From contig CAXBAF010000002.1 in the NCBI GenBank assembly GCA_963973795.1, positions 124,001 through 188,000 on the forward strand: a stretch of DNA of 64,000 nt. Direction: 5' to 3'. Below, in pieces: positions 35,638 through 46,419 of this stretch (position 1 is the stretch's first letter; each line of letters starts with the position of its first letter). The notes beneath the pieces are model-generated. The model saw only the letters and a list, made by a program, of their open reading frames with translations, had not been told where the DNA came from and searched no databases. This stretch comes from UBA1926 sp002337215. GTDB taxonomy: Bacteria > Planctomycetota > Phycisphaerae > Phycisphaerales > UBA1924. The translations under genes were made by a program, and so were the position numbers.

Positions 35638-37020
35638 ATGAGCACCGCCACGCCGACGAGCGAAACCCCAGTCTCCACGAATGAGCATCGTGACCCGGTG
35701 TTCGACGAGTTGGGATTCCCGACCGACCCCGACAATCTCTACACGCAGACGGTCGGGCAGATGCTCACCGCCGCGGACGCGATCAACCTCCAGCACCGTG
35801 TTCGGATCATTCTCGCCCAGCCCAAGAACGAGGTCATGGTGCACTTCCCGGTGCGGATGAACGACGGGCACCACCGGCTGTTCAAGGGATACCGCATCCA
35901 GCACAACAACGCGCTGGGGCCTTACAAGGGCGGGTTCCGCTACCACGAGGACACGCACCTCGACGACGTCAAGAGCCTCGCGCTGCTGATGACCTTCAAG
36001 TGTGCGCTCGTCCGCATCCCCTTCGGCGGCGGCAAGGGCGGCGTGAAGGTTAACCCCCGGAGCCTCGAACCCGATGAGCTGCAGCGCGTGACCCGTCGGT
36101 ACTGCGCGGCGATCAGCCACATGATCGGGCCCGACCACGACATCCCCGCGCCCGACGTCGGGACGAACGCGCAGATCATGGCGTGGTTCGCGGACACCTA
36201 CATGGTTTCGAGCGGGTACGCCGACAACGACGCGCTGCGGGTTGTCACCGGCAAGCCCGTGTCGTTTGGCGGCTCGCAGGGTCGTGAAAAGGCGACCGGG
36301 CAGGGCGTGGCGGATGTGCTCGCCGAGATGCTGCCGGGCATCGGTATCCCGCTGCACGGGATGACGGTGACGCTGCTTGGTTTCGGCAACGTGAACTCGT
36401 GGGCGGGGCGGATCCTTCAGGACATGGGCGCGCGCATCATCGCGGTCATGGACCACACCGGCGCGGTCCGCAACGAGAAGGGCATCGACTGCCACGCGCT
36501 GACCGCGTATTCGGAGGCCAACCTCGGCATCGCGGGGTACGAGAAGCACCTCGGCGCAACGGGCGCGGGCACGCGTGCCGACATGGGCGTTGAAGTCATC
36601 AGCGAAGAAGAGTTTTACAAGACCACCTGCGACGTGTTCATCCCGGGCGCGATGGAGCAGATGGTCAAGCCCGAGCAGGCGCACATGATCAACTGCAAGG
36701 TGATGGCCGAGGCCGCGAACGCGCCGTGCACACCCGCGGGCGACCGTGTGCTCCGCGAGAAGGGCATCGAGGTCATCCCCGCGATCCTCGCGAACGCGGG
36801 CGGTGTGACGGTGTCGTACTTCGAATGGCTGCAGAACAAGTCGTGCGTGACCTGGGACGCCGGGCACGTGGACCGCGAGCTCAACCGGCACATGTGCGCC
36901 GCGGCGCAGCGCTCGCTCGCCGCCCGGAAGCGGTACGGCTGCGACCTGCGGACCGCCGCGTTCGCCGCCGCTATTGAGCACATCGGCGAAGTCTACAAGG
37001 TCCGCGGGATCTTCCCGTGA
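35638..37020 (+). CDS. gdhA: Glutamate dehydrogenase
   Basis: A 460-residue Glu/Leu/Phe/Val dehydrogenase family enzyme that interconverts glutamate with 2-oxoglutarate and ammonia. The substrate-binding region has PYKGGFRYH (catalytic-site Lys), KCALVRIPFGGGKGGV and the catalytic Asp in DIPAPDVGTN. The cofactor domain has LLGFGNVNSWAG; the residue after strand 2 is Asp (VMDHTG), suggesting NAD rather than NADP, though this is only inference. The length fits the hexameric class. It has its own strong terminator, so it is monocistronic. Confidence 0.95.
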   Translation: MSTATPTSETPVSTNEHRDPVFDELGFPTDPDNLYTQTVGQMLTAADAINLQHRVRIILAQPKNEVMVHFPVRMNDGHHRLFKGYRIQHNNALGPYKGGFRYHEDTHLDDVKSLALLMTFKCALVRIPFGGGKGGVKVNPRSLEPDELQRVTRRYCAAISHMIGPDHDIPAPDVGTNAQIMAWFADTYMVSSGYADNDALRVVTGKPVSFGGSQGREKATGQGVADVLAEMLPGIGIPLHGMTVTLLGFGNVNSWAGRILQDMGARIIAVMDHTGAVRNEKGIDCHALTAYSEANLGIAGYEKHLGATGAGTRADMGVEVISEEEFYKTTCDVFIPGAMEQMVKPEQAHMINCKVMAEAANAPCTPAGDRVLREKGIEVIPAILANAGGVTVSYFEWLQNKSCVTWDAGHVDRELNRHMCAAAQRSLAARKRYGCDLRTAAFAAAIEHIGEVYKVRGIFP

Positions 37021-37052
37021 TCTGATCGCTTTTCCTCATCGAACACACAGCC

Positions 37053-37083
37053 GCCGCGCTCGCGAGAGCGCGGCATTTTTTTT
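37053..37083 (+). terminator. Rho-independent terminator of gdhA
   Basis: A perfect 9-bp GC stem (GCCGCGCTC / GAGCGCGGC) with a GCGA tetraloop is followed by A and eight T. It starts 33 bases after the gdhA stop and is the clearest intrinsic terminator in the window. Confidence 0.95.
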
Positions 37084-37208
37084 GGCACTCCGCGCCGGGG
37101 CAATTGCCGTCGGCGTGTTCTGCGGTTCGGTGTTTCGAGCGCCAAACGCGAGTCCACAATGGACTCCGCGGCGTGTTGTCTCCAGAGACCCGCTCGCCCG
37201 GTGGAGCG

Positions 37209-39857
<2,649 letters not shown>

Positions 39858-39982
39858 CCGTGCTCCGGCTCCCTCCGATGGTCGTGCGTCGGGGGCGTGT
39901 GTGGTCTGGTGCGGGCCGGCCGACGAGCCACCCTCCGGCGGATCCTACAGGCCGGATCGGGTCAACCGGGGGGCCCTCGTGC

Positions 39983-40019
39983 AAAAACGAGAACGGGGCG
40001 GCCCTGCCGGACCGCCCCG
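39983..40019 (-). terminator. Rho-independent terminator of the PAPGA-CTERM gene
   Basis: On the minus strand, CGGGGCGG / CCGCCCCG forms a perfect 8-bp stem with a 10-base loop (39994-40019), followed by TTCTCG and five T (39983-39987). It starts 27 bases after the gene's stop. Confidence 0.8.
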
Positions 40020-40045
40020 CGAATTTCAATTGCGCGTGATGTCGC

Positions 40046-40738
40046 TCAGCGACGGCGGCGCGTCGCGACGAGGCCGCCCAAGCCGACCAGCGCGAATGCG
40101 CCGGGGGCGGGGACGACGGTGTAGCTGAAGAACTCACCGGCGACCGACTGGGTATCCCAGAAGGGGGTCGCCTGATCGGCGCGGCTGAGGTGGTCGACCC
40201 CGGGGTCGTTGCCGCCGCCCGTGGTGATGATGTCGAAGGTGAACGTGTCACCAACGACCAGGTTCAGCGTCGCGAGCGAGAGCGCCCACATCTGGACACC
40301 CGCGGCGTGCTGCGAATCGTCGCCCGAGATGTTGAGATCGCCGTTGTAAGTTGCCCCCTGGAGGACCCAGCTGGCACCGTCGAAGTTGTAGACCTCACCA
40401 CCGGCGCCGCTGCCGCCGTCGTCGGCCCAGGTGGCGGACCAGTGGGTGATGGTCTGGCCGTTCCAGTCGATGTTGCGGCCCCAGCCGTTGCCGGCGTCGG
40501 ACGCGTCCTTGCCGTTGTTGATGCCGATGGCGTACTTGCCCCAGTTGACGGCGTCGAGGTCGCCGGTCGTCTGGACGCTGATGTAGAGGAAGTTGGCGTC
40601 GTTGGTGATCGAGGCCGACGAGATATCAAGGTGGGTGAACCCCGCGTCGAAGATCTCTCCGGTGGAATCGTTGTACACATCAGCCGAGGCGAGCCCGGCG
40701 GTCGCGGCGAGCGCCGCGCACAAAGTCATGGTTCTCAT
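40046..40738 (-). CDS. Secreted protein with PAPGA-type C-terminal sorting tail
   Basis: A 230-residue protein with a Sec signal (MRTMTLCAALAATAGLASA) and a beta-rich mature part with Trp/Gly/Asp-rich loops (NWGKYAIGINNGKD, WNGQTITHWSATWADD). It ends in VPAPGAFALVGLGGLVATRRRR, the PEP-CTERM-like tail of short motif, one membrane helix and Arg cluster that directs proteins to exosortase-type processing. ATG 40738 has an AGAGAGG site nine bases upstream; an ATG nine bases earlier is also possible. The function of the extracellular part is unknown. Confidence 0.78.
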   Translation of the reverse strand: MRTMTLCAALAATAGLASADVYNDSTGEIFDAGFTHLDISSASITNDANFLYISVQTTGDLDAVNWGKYAIGINNGKDASDAGNGWGRNIDWNGQTITHWSATWADDGGSGAGGEVYNFDGASWVLQGATYNGDLNISGDDSQHAAGVQMWALSLATLNLVVGDTFTFDIITTGGGNDPGVDHLSRADQATPFWDTQSVAGEFFSYTVVPAPGAFALVGLGGLVATRRRR

Positions 40739-40969
40739 CGATCTCATCCTCTCTTGATCCGTTCTGACGAACGGACCCACGTAGACACGTCTGGTTCCTC
40801 AGCCGGCTTTCACCGGCTCCACTGAGACAGCATAGCGGAGCACGCACATGCCGCCAAGATCTGTCATCGCGGGTGATACCAGAAATTTGTCTCGCCACAG
40901 CATGAGCAGGCAACTGGCAGGTCCGAGTCGCTCGCCGGCTTTGGTTTTCGGACTTCGTGGGATCGTCCG

Positions 40970-41797
40970 CTAGAAACTGAACGGGTTGTCCAGCGGGGAC
41001 GGGCGTCGGCCGACGGGATCCGGGACACCGATCGCGTCCCGGCAGGCGGCGGCGAGCGCCTGGTGCAGTTTCTCGTGCTCGGGGTACGCGTCGAGTGCTT
41101 CCATCATCTCATCAACGCGCCAGTGCGGATGGAGATCGGGATCGAGGTCGGCGATCGCTTTGTCGCCGAGCGCTTCGCCCGCGGACTCGAACCAGGCCAG
41201 CGAGACGGGGCCTTCGTAGCCGTCCTTGGTGATGTGGTCATCGCGGCGCTCGAGCGGTCTCGGCGGATCGACCTGCACACGGATGGAGACCTCGCCCACG
41301 CCGACGAGCGGCCAGAGGCCTTTGCGTGTCAGCGGTTCGCGGGCGAGGACGGCGATCGGGATCCGTCGCTTGACTGCGGTTTCGCGGAGCACGCGGGCAT
41401 CGGCGCCGATCATCGGGGGCTGGATGAGGTAGCAGCCGGGCTGGAGCGGGCCGCGCAGATCGCCCGGATGGGAGACGACCTGGACCGTGCCGCGCTGGGA
41501 CACCGCGTCGGTCGCGACCTGGCGGATCTGCCGGCGGGCTTCCTGGAGCGGGAGGCAGATGCGGGCCATGCGCTCGAAGTCGTTGTCTCGGCGGGCGCGG
41601 TTGAGCGCATGAGCCGCGTCGTTGGCGGCGTCGAAATAGCGGGTCTCGGCGAGGGCGAGCGAGGCGCGGTCCATCAGCCGATCGATCGGGTGGACTTCTG
41701 TCGTGGGCCGGCCGGGGTTCGGGTCGCCCTCGGTGATCGGGTCTGGTTGGTCGCTCTGGATGGACAACGCGTCTCTCGCCTCCGCGTGAAGGTGCAT
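40970..41797 (-). CDS. Conserved-looking protein of unknown function
   Basis: A 275-residue soluble protein. The N-terminal third is helical with TPR-like spacing (ASLALAETRYFDAANDAAHALNRARR). The second half contains a beta-rich domain with PGDLRGPLQPGCYLIQPPMIGADARVLRE and a short LARPLERRDDHI segment. I recognise no family. It is the last gene of the minus-strand unit that begins with the GT2 glycosyltransferase; 69 bases separate it from the previous gene. A planctomycete-specific family is possible. Confidence 0.6.
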   Translation of the reverse strand: MHLHAEARDALSIQSDQPDPITEGDPNPGRPTTEVHPIDRLMDRASLALAETRYFDAANDAAHALNRARRDNDFERMARICLPLQEARRQIRQVATDAVSQRGTVQVVSHPGDLRGPLQPGCYLIQPPMIGADARVLRETAVKRRIPIAVLAREPLTRKGLWPLVGVGEVSIRVQVDPPRPLERRDDHITKDGYEGPVSLAWFESAGEALGDKAIADLDPDLHPHWRVDEMMEALDAYPEHEKLHQALAAACRDAIGVPDPVGRRPSPLDNPFSF

Positions 41798-41866
41798 GAA
41801 CCCGCATTAAAGCATGCGGGGGCACCATCAGCAACCAGAATCGGGTGGTGTCTTTATTCGGACGAC

Positions 41867-42478
41867 TCAGGCTCGTCCCGCCGCGGCCGTCTTCTCGAGG
41901 GTGCCCAGGAGCCCTCGCCAGCGTTCGACCTGATCGGGCATGTCGTACGCGAGCACGTCTGCGAGTGCGGAGTCGTCCTGCTCGCCAAGGGCCCGCTTGA
42001 TCTCGGTGAGCTTCTCGGTGAGCCCGTCGATGATCGAACCGCCTGTGCCCGAATCGCACTCGATGGACCGGGGATCGATCGCGAGCAGCGACGAGGACTT
42101 CTCGATGACGTCGCGGACGACGGCCCACGACTCGAGCGCGCCTCGGAGGGGGTCGATCGCCTCCTCGCGGTTGCCCGCCATGAGTTCATCGGCGGCCTCC
42201 TGGTGCCGCTGGGAGGCCTCGTCGAGCAGCGCGTGCGTGTCCGAGAGGGTCACCGCGACGAACGCGTTGGGATCAGCGGTGACGAAGCGCAGCTCCGTGA
42301 GCCCCCCGCTGTCCTTGGGCGGGTTATCGAGGATCGAATGGTCGATCGACTGCCCGTCGGCGAGGATCTCGATGACGATCCTGCCATCGGAGGCCACAGC
42401 GGCGCGGGCGGCGGCGATGGCACCCGAGATGCTCGGCGGGTCGATTTCGATCGGACGGTCATCCAGAAGCACGCGCAT
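41867..42478 (-). CDS. Hypothetical helical protein
   Basis: A 203-residue protein that I do not recognise. An N-terminal beta-alpha unit (MRVLLDDRPIEIDPPSISGAI) precedes an Ile/Asp-rich strand and then about 120 residues of long helices with heptad-like spacing (ALLDEASQRHQEAADELMAGN; LTEKLTEIKRAL). It has no signal peptide or membrane segment. The start overlaps the end of the LAB_N-type gene by 20 bases, so the two are co-transcribed; the neighbouring genes suggest a link with envelope sugar or lipid work, but that is inference. Confidence 0.6.
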   Translation of the reverse strand: MRVLLDDRPIEIDPPSISGAIAAARAAVASDGRIVIEILADGQSIDHSILDNPPKDSGGLTELRFVTADPNAFVAVTLSDTHALLDEASQRHQEAADELMAGNREEAIDPLRGALESWAVVRDVIEKSSSLLAIDPRSIECDSGTGGSIIDGLTEKLTEIKRALGEQDDSALADVLAYDMPDQVERWRGLLGTLEKTAAAGRA

Positions 42479-43145
42479 GGGCGGGGTCCTCTTTCGAATT
42501 GGAGCCTTGTGAAGATCTACCGGGCCCGGCCCCGTCGGGTTCGGGTGTTGCCGTTGTATCGGCTGTTTCGGGTGATGCTGTCCGGGCGGCACGGCGGCGC
42601 TGCTTATGGATCAATCGGAGATTCCGGGCGTAGATCACCACTCCCGTGGACTGCCCGAGCACGCCCACGAAGTCGACGCGCCAGACGAAGTAAGTGAACA
42701 GGCAGATGCCCCCGATGAGGCTGAACCACCAGAAGAGCTCCGGGACGACCGACTCGCGCTTCTTCTCGCTGGTGACCCACTGGATCATCATCCGGCCGAA
42801 GAAGGCGATCTGCCCACCCAAGCCCACGGCGACCCAGACGAAATTGGTCCAGCTTGTGATGTTGAAGAAGCCGAGCAGGGTCTGTTCGAACGGGGGGCGG
42901 GCTTCCCAGGCTTGCCGCTGGGCATCGACCTGGGCCATGAACTCATCGGCGGTCATCTCGCCCAACTCGGCGAGGGGAGCCGGGTCGACGAATCGATATC
43001 CGTTTTCGGTCCGCTCGCCGTGGAGTTGGACCGCGCCGATCCGGAGTTCGTAGTCGAACTCGGCCTTGGAGAGTGTGGGCTGGAGGACCATCCACATGCC
43101 CACGAGGATGAGGGCGATCATGGCGAGGACGGGGCCGGCCTTCAT
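42459..43145 (-). CDS. Lipid-A-disaccharide synthase N-terminal domain (LAB_N) membrane protein
   Basis: A 228-residue protein. Residue 1-25 is a membrane anchor (VLAMIALILVGMWMVLQ), followed by a periplasmic loop and a LAB_N domain (about 98-180): VWVAVGLGGQIAFFGRMMIQW, EKKRESVVPELFWWFSLIGG and VVIYARNLRLI. In lipid A synthases and stand-alone proteins this domain comprises two or three membrane helices next to glycosyltransferases. The C-terminus is a polar, Ser/Pro-rich tail. The start overlaps the GT2 stop by four bases (ATGA), so the two proteins probably act together in the membrane. Confidence 0.88.
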   Translation of the reverse strand: MKAGPVLAMIALILVGMWMVLQPTLSKAEFDYELRIGAVQLHGERTENGYRFVDPAPLAELGEMTADEFMAQVDAQRQAWEARPPFEQTLLGFFNITSWTNFVWVAVGLGGQIAFFGRMMIQWVTSEKKRESVVPELFWWFSLIGGICLFTYFVWRVDFVGVLGQSTGVVIYARNLRLIHKQRRRAARTASPETADTTATPEPDGAGPGRSSQGSNSKEDPAHARASG

Positions 43146-44008
43146 GCGTGGACCTCGGTGGCCCGGGGCTCGTCGGCGTTCGCGCGCACGGACGCGGGTG
43201 CGATCAGTTCGCTCGTTGTGGGCCGACGCCTGCTGCGCATCCAGCGGATGGCGAGACAGTCGATGAGACCCGGGATGGCGCGTTTGGTGATGCCCATGCC
43301 GTACTTGGTCTCGCCGTGCGCGCGGTGACGGTGGCTGACGGGGCGTTCGATGACCTTGTAGCCCAATTGGTTCGCCATCGCGGGGATGAAGCGGTGGGCA
43401 CCCTTGAACTCAAGGGGGAGCTGGAGGGCGATCTCGCGCTTCATGATGCGGAGCGAGCACCCGGTGTCGGTGATGCGGTCGCCCAGGAGCCAGAGGCGGA
43501 ACTTGCGGCCCACGACGGAGCCGACCTGCCGGATCCACGCATCACCCTGCCTCCGGGCGGCGGAGCGGTCGCCTTGCACGAAGTCGGCGTCCTCGTCGAG
43601 CATCGCCTGATAGAGCTTCGGATAGTCGGCGGGGTCGTTCTGCAGGTCGGCGTCGAGGACGGCGATGAGGTCGCCCCGGGCGGCGCGGAAGCCGGCGTGG
43701 AAGGCGGCGGACTGGCCGTTGCCCTTGCCGGGCGGCGTGCCGGTCATCGCGACGCAGCGGAGCCAGGGGTTGGTGTGCATCGCCTCGATCGTGCGCGCGC
43801 GGGTCGCGTCGGTGGATCCGTCGTCGACGATGATGAACTCGAAGGGGACACCGATGGCCTTGCAGGCCTCGCCGACCTGCCTGACGAGTTCGGGGATGTT
43901 GCCCTCTTCGTTGTGCGCGGGGGCGACGACGCTGAGCGTGATGGACGCCTGATCGGGCTCGCCCGCCCGGTGCGCTGCTGAGATGTCCTGTGGAGGACCG
44001 GGATTCAT
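43142..44008 (-). CDS. GT2 family glycosyltransferase (polyprenyl-phosphate sugar transferase type)
   Basis: A 288-residue GT-A enzyme. SVVAPAHNEEGNIPELV is the nucleotide-sugar strand, FIIVDDGSTDAT and VLDADLQNDP hold the DXD-type Asp residues, and the RHRAHGETKYGM segment fits DPM1/ArnC-like enzymes that transfer sugars to undecaprenyl or dolichyl phosphate. It lacks the two C-terminal membrane helices of ArnC; the overlapping LAB_N gene may supply membrane anchoring. The frame begins with GTG just before ATG 44008; the ATG is preferred. It is the first gene of the minus-strand unit and diverges from the ferredoxin gene. Confidence 0.88.
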   Translation of the reverse strand: MNPGPPQDISAAHRAGEPDQASITLSVVAPAHNEEGNIPELVRQVGEACKAIGVPFEFIIVDDGSTDATRARTIEAMHTNPWLRCVAMTGTPPGKGNGQSAAFHAGFRAARGDLIAVLDADLQNDPADYPKLYQAMLDEDADFVQGDRSAARRQGDAWIRQVGSVVGRKFRLWLLGDRITDTGCSLRIMKREIALQLPLEFKGAHRFIPAMANQLGYKVIERPVSHRHRAHGETKYGMGITKRAIPGLIDCLAIRWMRSRRRPTTSELIAPASVRANADEPRATEVHA

Positions 44009-44235
44009 CACGAAGAATAGACGACGGGGAGGATTCGGGGCCGGGTTCCGGGCTGCGTGCGAGCGGTTTGGTGTGAAGGGGCGTCGGAACTCGAACGCCC
44101 GACGGCGTGGATCCTCGAATGAAGATCCCTAGAATTGTTCCAGATTACTGATTTGATCTGGTGTACGCACCGGATCAATCGACGATGCGTCGAGCACATC
44201 GACCACTGAACACCGAAACGCCGAGGACTTCGACG

Positions 44236-44652
44236 ATGCACATGAAAGCGAGCGACCACCCCAAGGGCCCGATGGAGATCCCGGTGACGATCATCCTCGA
44301 GGATCCGACCGGGATGAACGAGGACGGCTCCGACAAACGCGAGCACGAGGTGATGGCGGCCGAGGGCGAGCACCTGCTCGAGGTTGCTATTCGGAATGGT
44401 GTGAACATCGAGCACGCGTGCGGTGGCGTGTGCGCGTGCTCGACGTGCCACGTGTATGTCGAACAGGGGATGGAGTGCCTGAGCGAGGCGACGGAGGCGG
44501 AGGAGGACCGGGTGGAGGAAGCGCCGGGGATCCAGATCAACAGCCGGTTGAGCTGCCAGTGCGACATCGAGAAGGCGGCGGCGGGCGGGAAGCCGATCGT
44601 GATGCGGGTGCCGGCGTGGAACCGGAACGCGGTGAAGGAAGTGCCGCACTAG
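44236..44652 (+). CDS. fdx: [2Fe-2S] ferredoxin, adrenodoxin/Isc type
   Basis: A 138-residue ferredoxin. Cluster ligands are in HACGGVCACSTCHVYV (C-x5-C-x2-C) with the fourth Cys in RLSCQC. MEIPVTIILEDPTG and HLLEVAIRNGVNIEHAC follow the Isc-type plan; these proteins pass electrons in Fe-S cluster assembly or to P450/reductase systems. The N-terminus has 18 extra residues compared with E. coli Fdx; an alternative start at ATG 44242 is possible. No isc or suf gene is adjacent. A weak hairpin follows the stop. Confidence 0.9.
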   Translation: MHMKASDHPKGPMEIPVTIILEDPTGMNEDGSDKREHEVMAAEGEHLLEVAIRNGVNIEHACGGVCACSTCHVYVEQGMECLSEATEAEEDRVEEAPGIQINSRLSCQCDIEKAAAGGKPIVMRVPAWNRNAVKEVPH

Positions 44653-44657
44653 GTTTC

Positions 44658-44675
44658 TCGCCGGGTTATCGGCGA
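44658..44675 (+). terminator. Weak hairpin after the ferredoxin gene
   Basis: TCGCCG and CGGCGA form a 6-bp stem with a 6-base loop six bases after the stop. No T-run follows, so it may be a processing or stabilising element. Confidence 0.3.
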
Positions 44676-44810
44676 ATGCGTTCTTGGATCGAATGCGATC
44701 TTGAGGGCTCACCCTCTCGATGAATGGTCGCATCGCGCCGGAACGCATCTCGGTGCGCGCGCTCGCGGGTACGATCGCCTGCGGCCTGCACGGCATGCGA
44801 GGGAGGCGAG

Positions 44811-46268
44811 ATGACACCAAGGTCCAGACTGGGAACGAACGCTGCATGTCTGCTTGCGGTGGTCGTTGCGTGGGGTGCGATCGGGGCGTCCGGAGCGGCA
44901 TCGGCGGGCGATGGCTGCTCGCCGCGATGGGCGGACTTCGAAGGCCCGGATCGGTTCGTGCAGGACCTGCTTGTGCACGACGATGGATCGGGCCCGGCGT
45001 TGTTCATCGCTGGGAACAACGCGACAATCAATGGCAAGTCGGGCGGAAACGCAATCACGAAGTGGGACGGGACGACGCTTACACCGCTCATGGATCAGAA
45101 TGGCCTCGGCATCGAGGGGCAGGATGTCTCGAGGATCGCGGTTTTCGACAGCGGGAGCGGCCCGGAGTTGATCGCCGCCGGTCAGTTCTGGCGAGCGGGG
45201 GGCCAGCCAACGAGCCAGGGCATCGCGAAATGGGACGGAACCGGTTGGGAAGTCATCCAGGACACTTCGCTTCCGCTGCCGCTCACGAATGGTGGCAGCC
45301 CTGGCGTGCGTGCTCTGTTTCCATATGACGATGGGAACGGTGAAATGTTGTACGCGGTGGGCGGGGCGCCTGTCACATTTTCAGTGGGGCCGAACGAGCC
45401 GTACAGTGTCGCGCGGTGGGATGGGGAGGGTTGGTTTCCGACGAGCGATTCCGATGGCCTGGGACCGTTCCGCCGAACCTACGCGGGAGCCTCATTTGAC
45501 GATGGGACGGGCGAGGCGCTGTATGTCAGCGGGATCAGCTTCGAGCCCGAGTTCGACTCGGTGAAGATCGCGAAGTGGGACGGTGAATCATGGTCAGTGC
45601 TTCCCGACCCGCCGGGCTACTCGGGCTTTCCAACGGTCGAACCCAATTCGCTCGCGGTCTTTGATGATGGCACCGGGCCCAGGCTCTTTGCGGGCCTCGC
45701 AGGGCTCGGCCCGGGCGGCTTTGATCATTCTTCGCTCGCTGCGTGGGACGGGACCGCTTGGGAGATCATCACTGATCAGATCGACAATCGCATCAGGCGA
45801 CTGCAGGTGGTCGACCTCGGTGATGGACCGAAGCTCGCGGTGCTGGGCGATTTCATAGCGATCAACGGCGAGTTGATGAAGGGCCTTGCCACGTGGGATG
45901 GTACGAGTTTCTCCTCGTTCACGGACGATGGGGGCACGGGTGTCGGCGGAGGCTTTGTCGGCGGGGGCTTGGTCTGGTCACTTGCGACGTTCGATGCCGG
46001 AAGTGGCACCGATTTGTACCTCGGCGGAGTATTCACCAACGCCGGCAACATCGATGTGGTGGGGTTCGCGAAGTGGGATCTGTGCCTGCCGGGACCGTGC
46101 GTTGCGGATCTCGATCCGGACGGCATCCTTGACCTTTCCGATATCTCACTCTTCGTCACCGGGTTCTCGTCGCTCGATCCCGTCGCGGATCTCGCCGAGC
46201 CGTTCGGGACTTTCGATCTTGCCGACATTTCGGTGTTCGTGACGGCGTTTTCTGCCGGTTGTCCGTGA
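44811..46268 (+). CDS. Secreted beta-propeller-like protein with GC-type dockerin tail
   Basis: A 485-residue exported protein with signal peptide (ACLLAVVVAWGAIGASGAASA). Seven WD-containing units of about 50-60 residues recur: TKWDGTTL, AKWDGTGW, ARWDGEGW, AKWDGESW, AAWDGTAW, ATWDGTSF and AKWDLC, consistent with a seven-bladed propeller. The last 55 residues have two dockerin-like segments, DLDPDGILDLSDISLFVTGF and DLAEPFGTFDLADISVFVTAF, ending in GCP. The start ATG 44811 has a GGGAGG site. The function is unknown; the same unit appears in large numbers in related genomes as surface or matrix proteins. Confidence 0.8.
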   Translation: MTPRSRLGTNAACLLAVVVAWGAIGASGAASAGDGCSPRWADFEGPDRFVQDLLVHDDGSGPALFIAGNNATINGKSGGNAITKWDGTTLTPLMDQNGLGIEGQDVSRIAVFDSGSGPELIAAGQFWRAGGQPTSQGIAKWDGTGWEVIQDTSLPLPLTNGGSPGVRALFPYDDGNGEMLYAVGGAPVTFSVGPNEPYSVARWDGEGWFPTSDSDGLGPFRRTYAGASFDDGTGEALYVSGISFEPEFDSVKIAKWDGESWSVLPDPPGYSGFPTVEPNSLAVFDDGTGPRLFAGLAGLGPGGFDHSSLAAWDGTAWEIITDQIDNRIRRLQVVDLGDGPKLAVLGDFIAINGELMKGLATWDGTSFSSFTDDGGTGVGGGFVGGGLVWSLATFDAGSGTDLYLGGVFTNAGNIDVVGFAKWDLCLPGPCVADLDPDGILDLSDISLFVTGFSSLDPVADLAEPFGTFDLADISVFVTAFSAGCP

Positions 46269-46419
46269 AGGCGAACGCGTGGTAATCGGGCTCGGGCACG
46301 TTCATCGCCGCCCGACCCGTCCATTGCATCGATCCGGGCGTCTATCCTTGTGCCTCTACAGACCCGTACTCGGGCGCTGCGCGGCGTCTCTCCGCGGGCG
46401 GCACAGGGGATGACGATCC

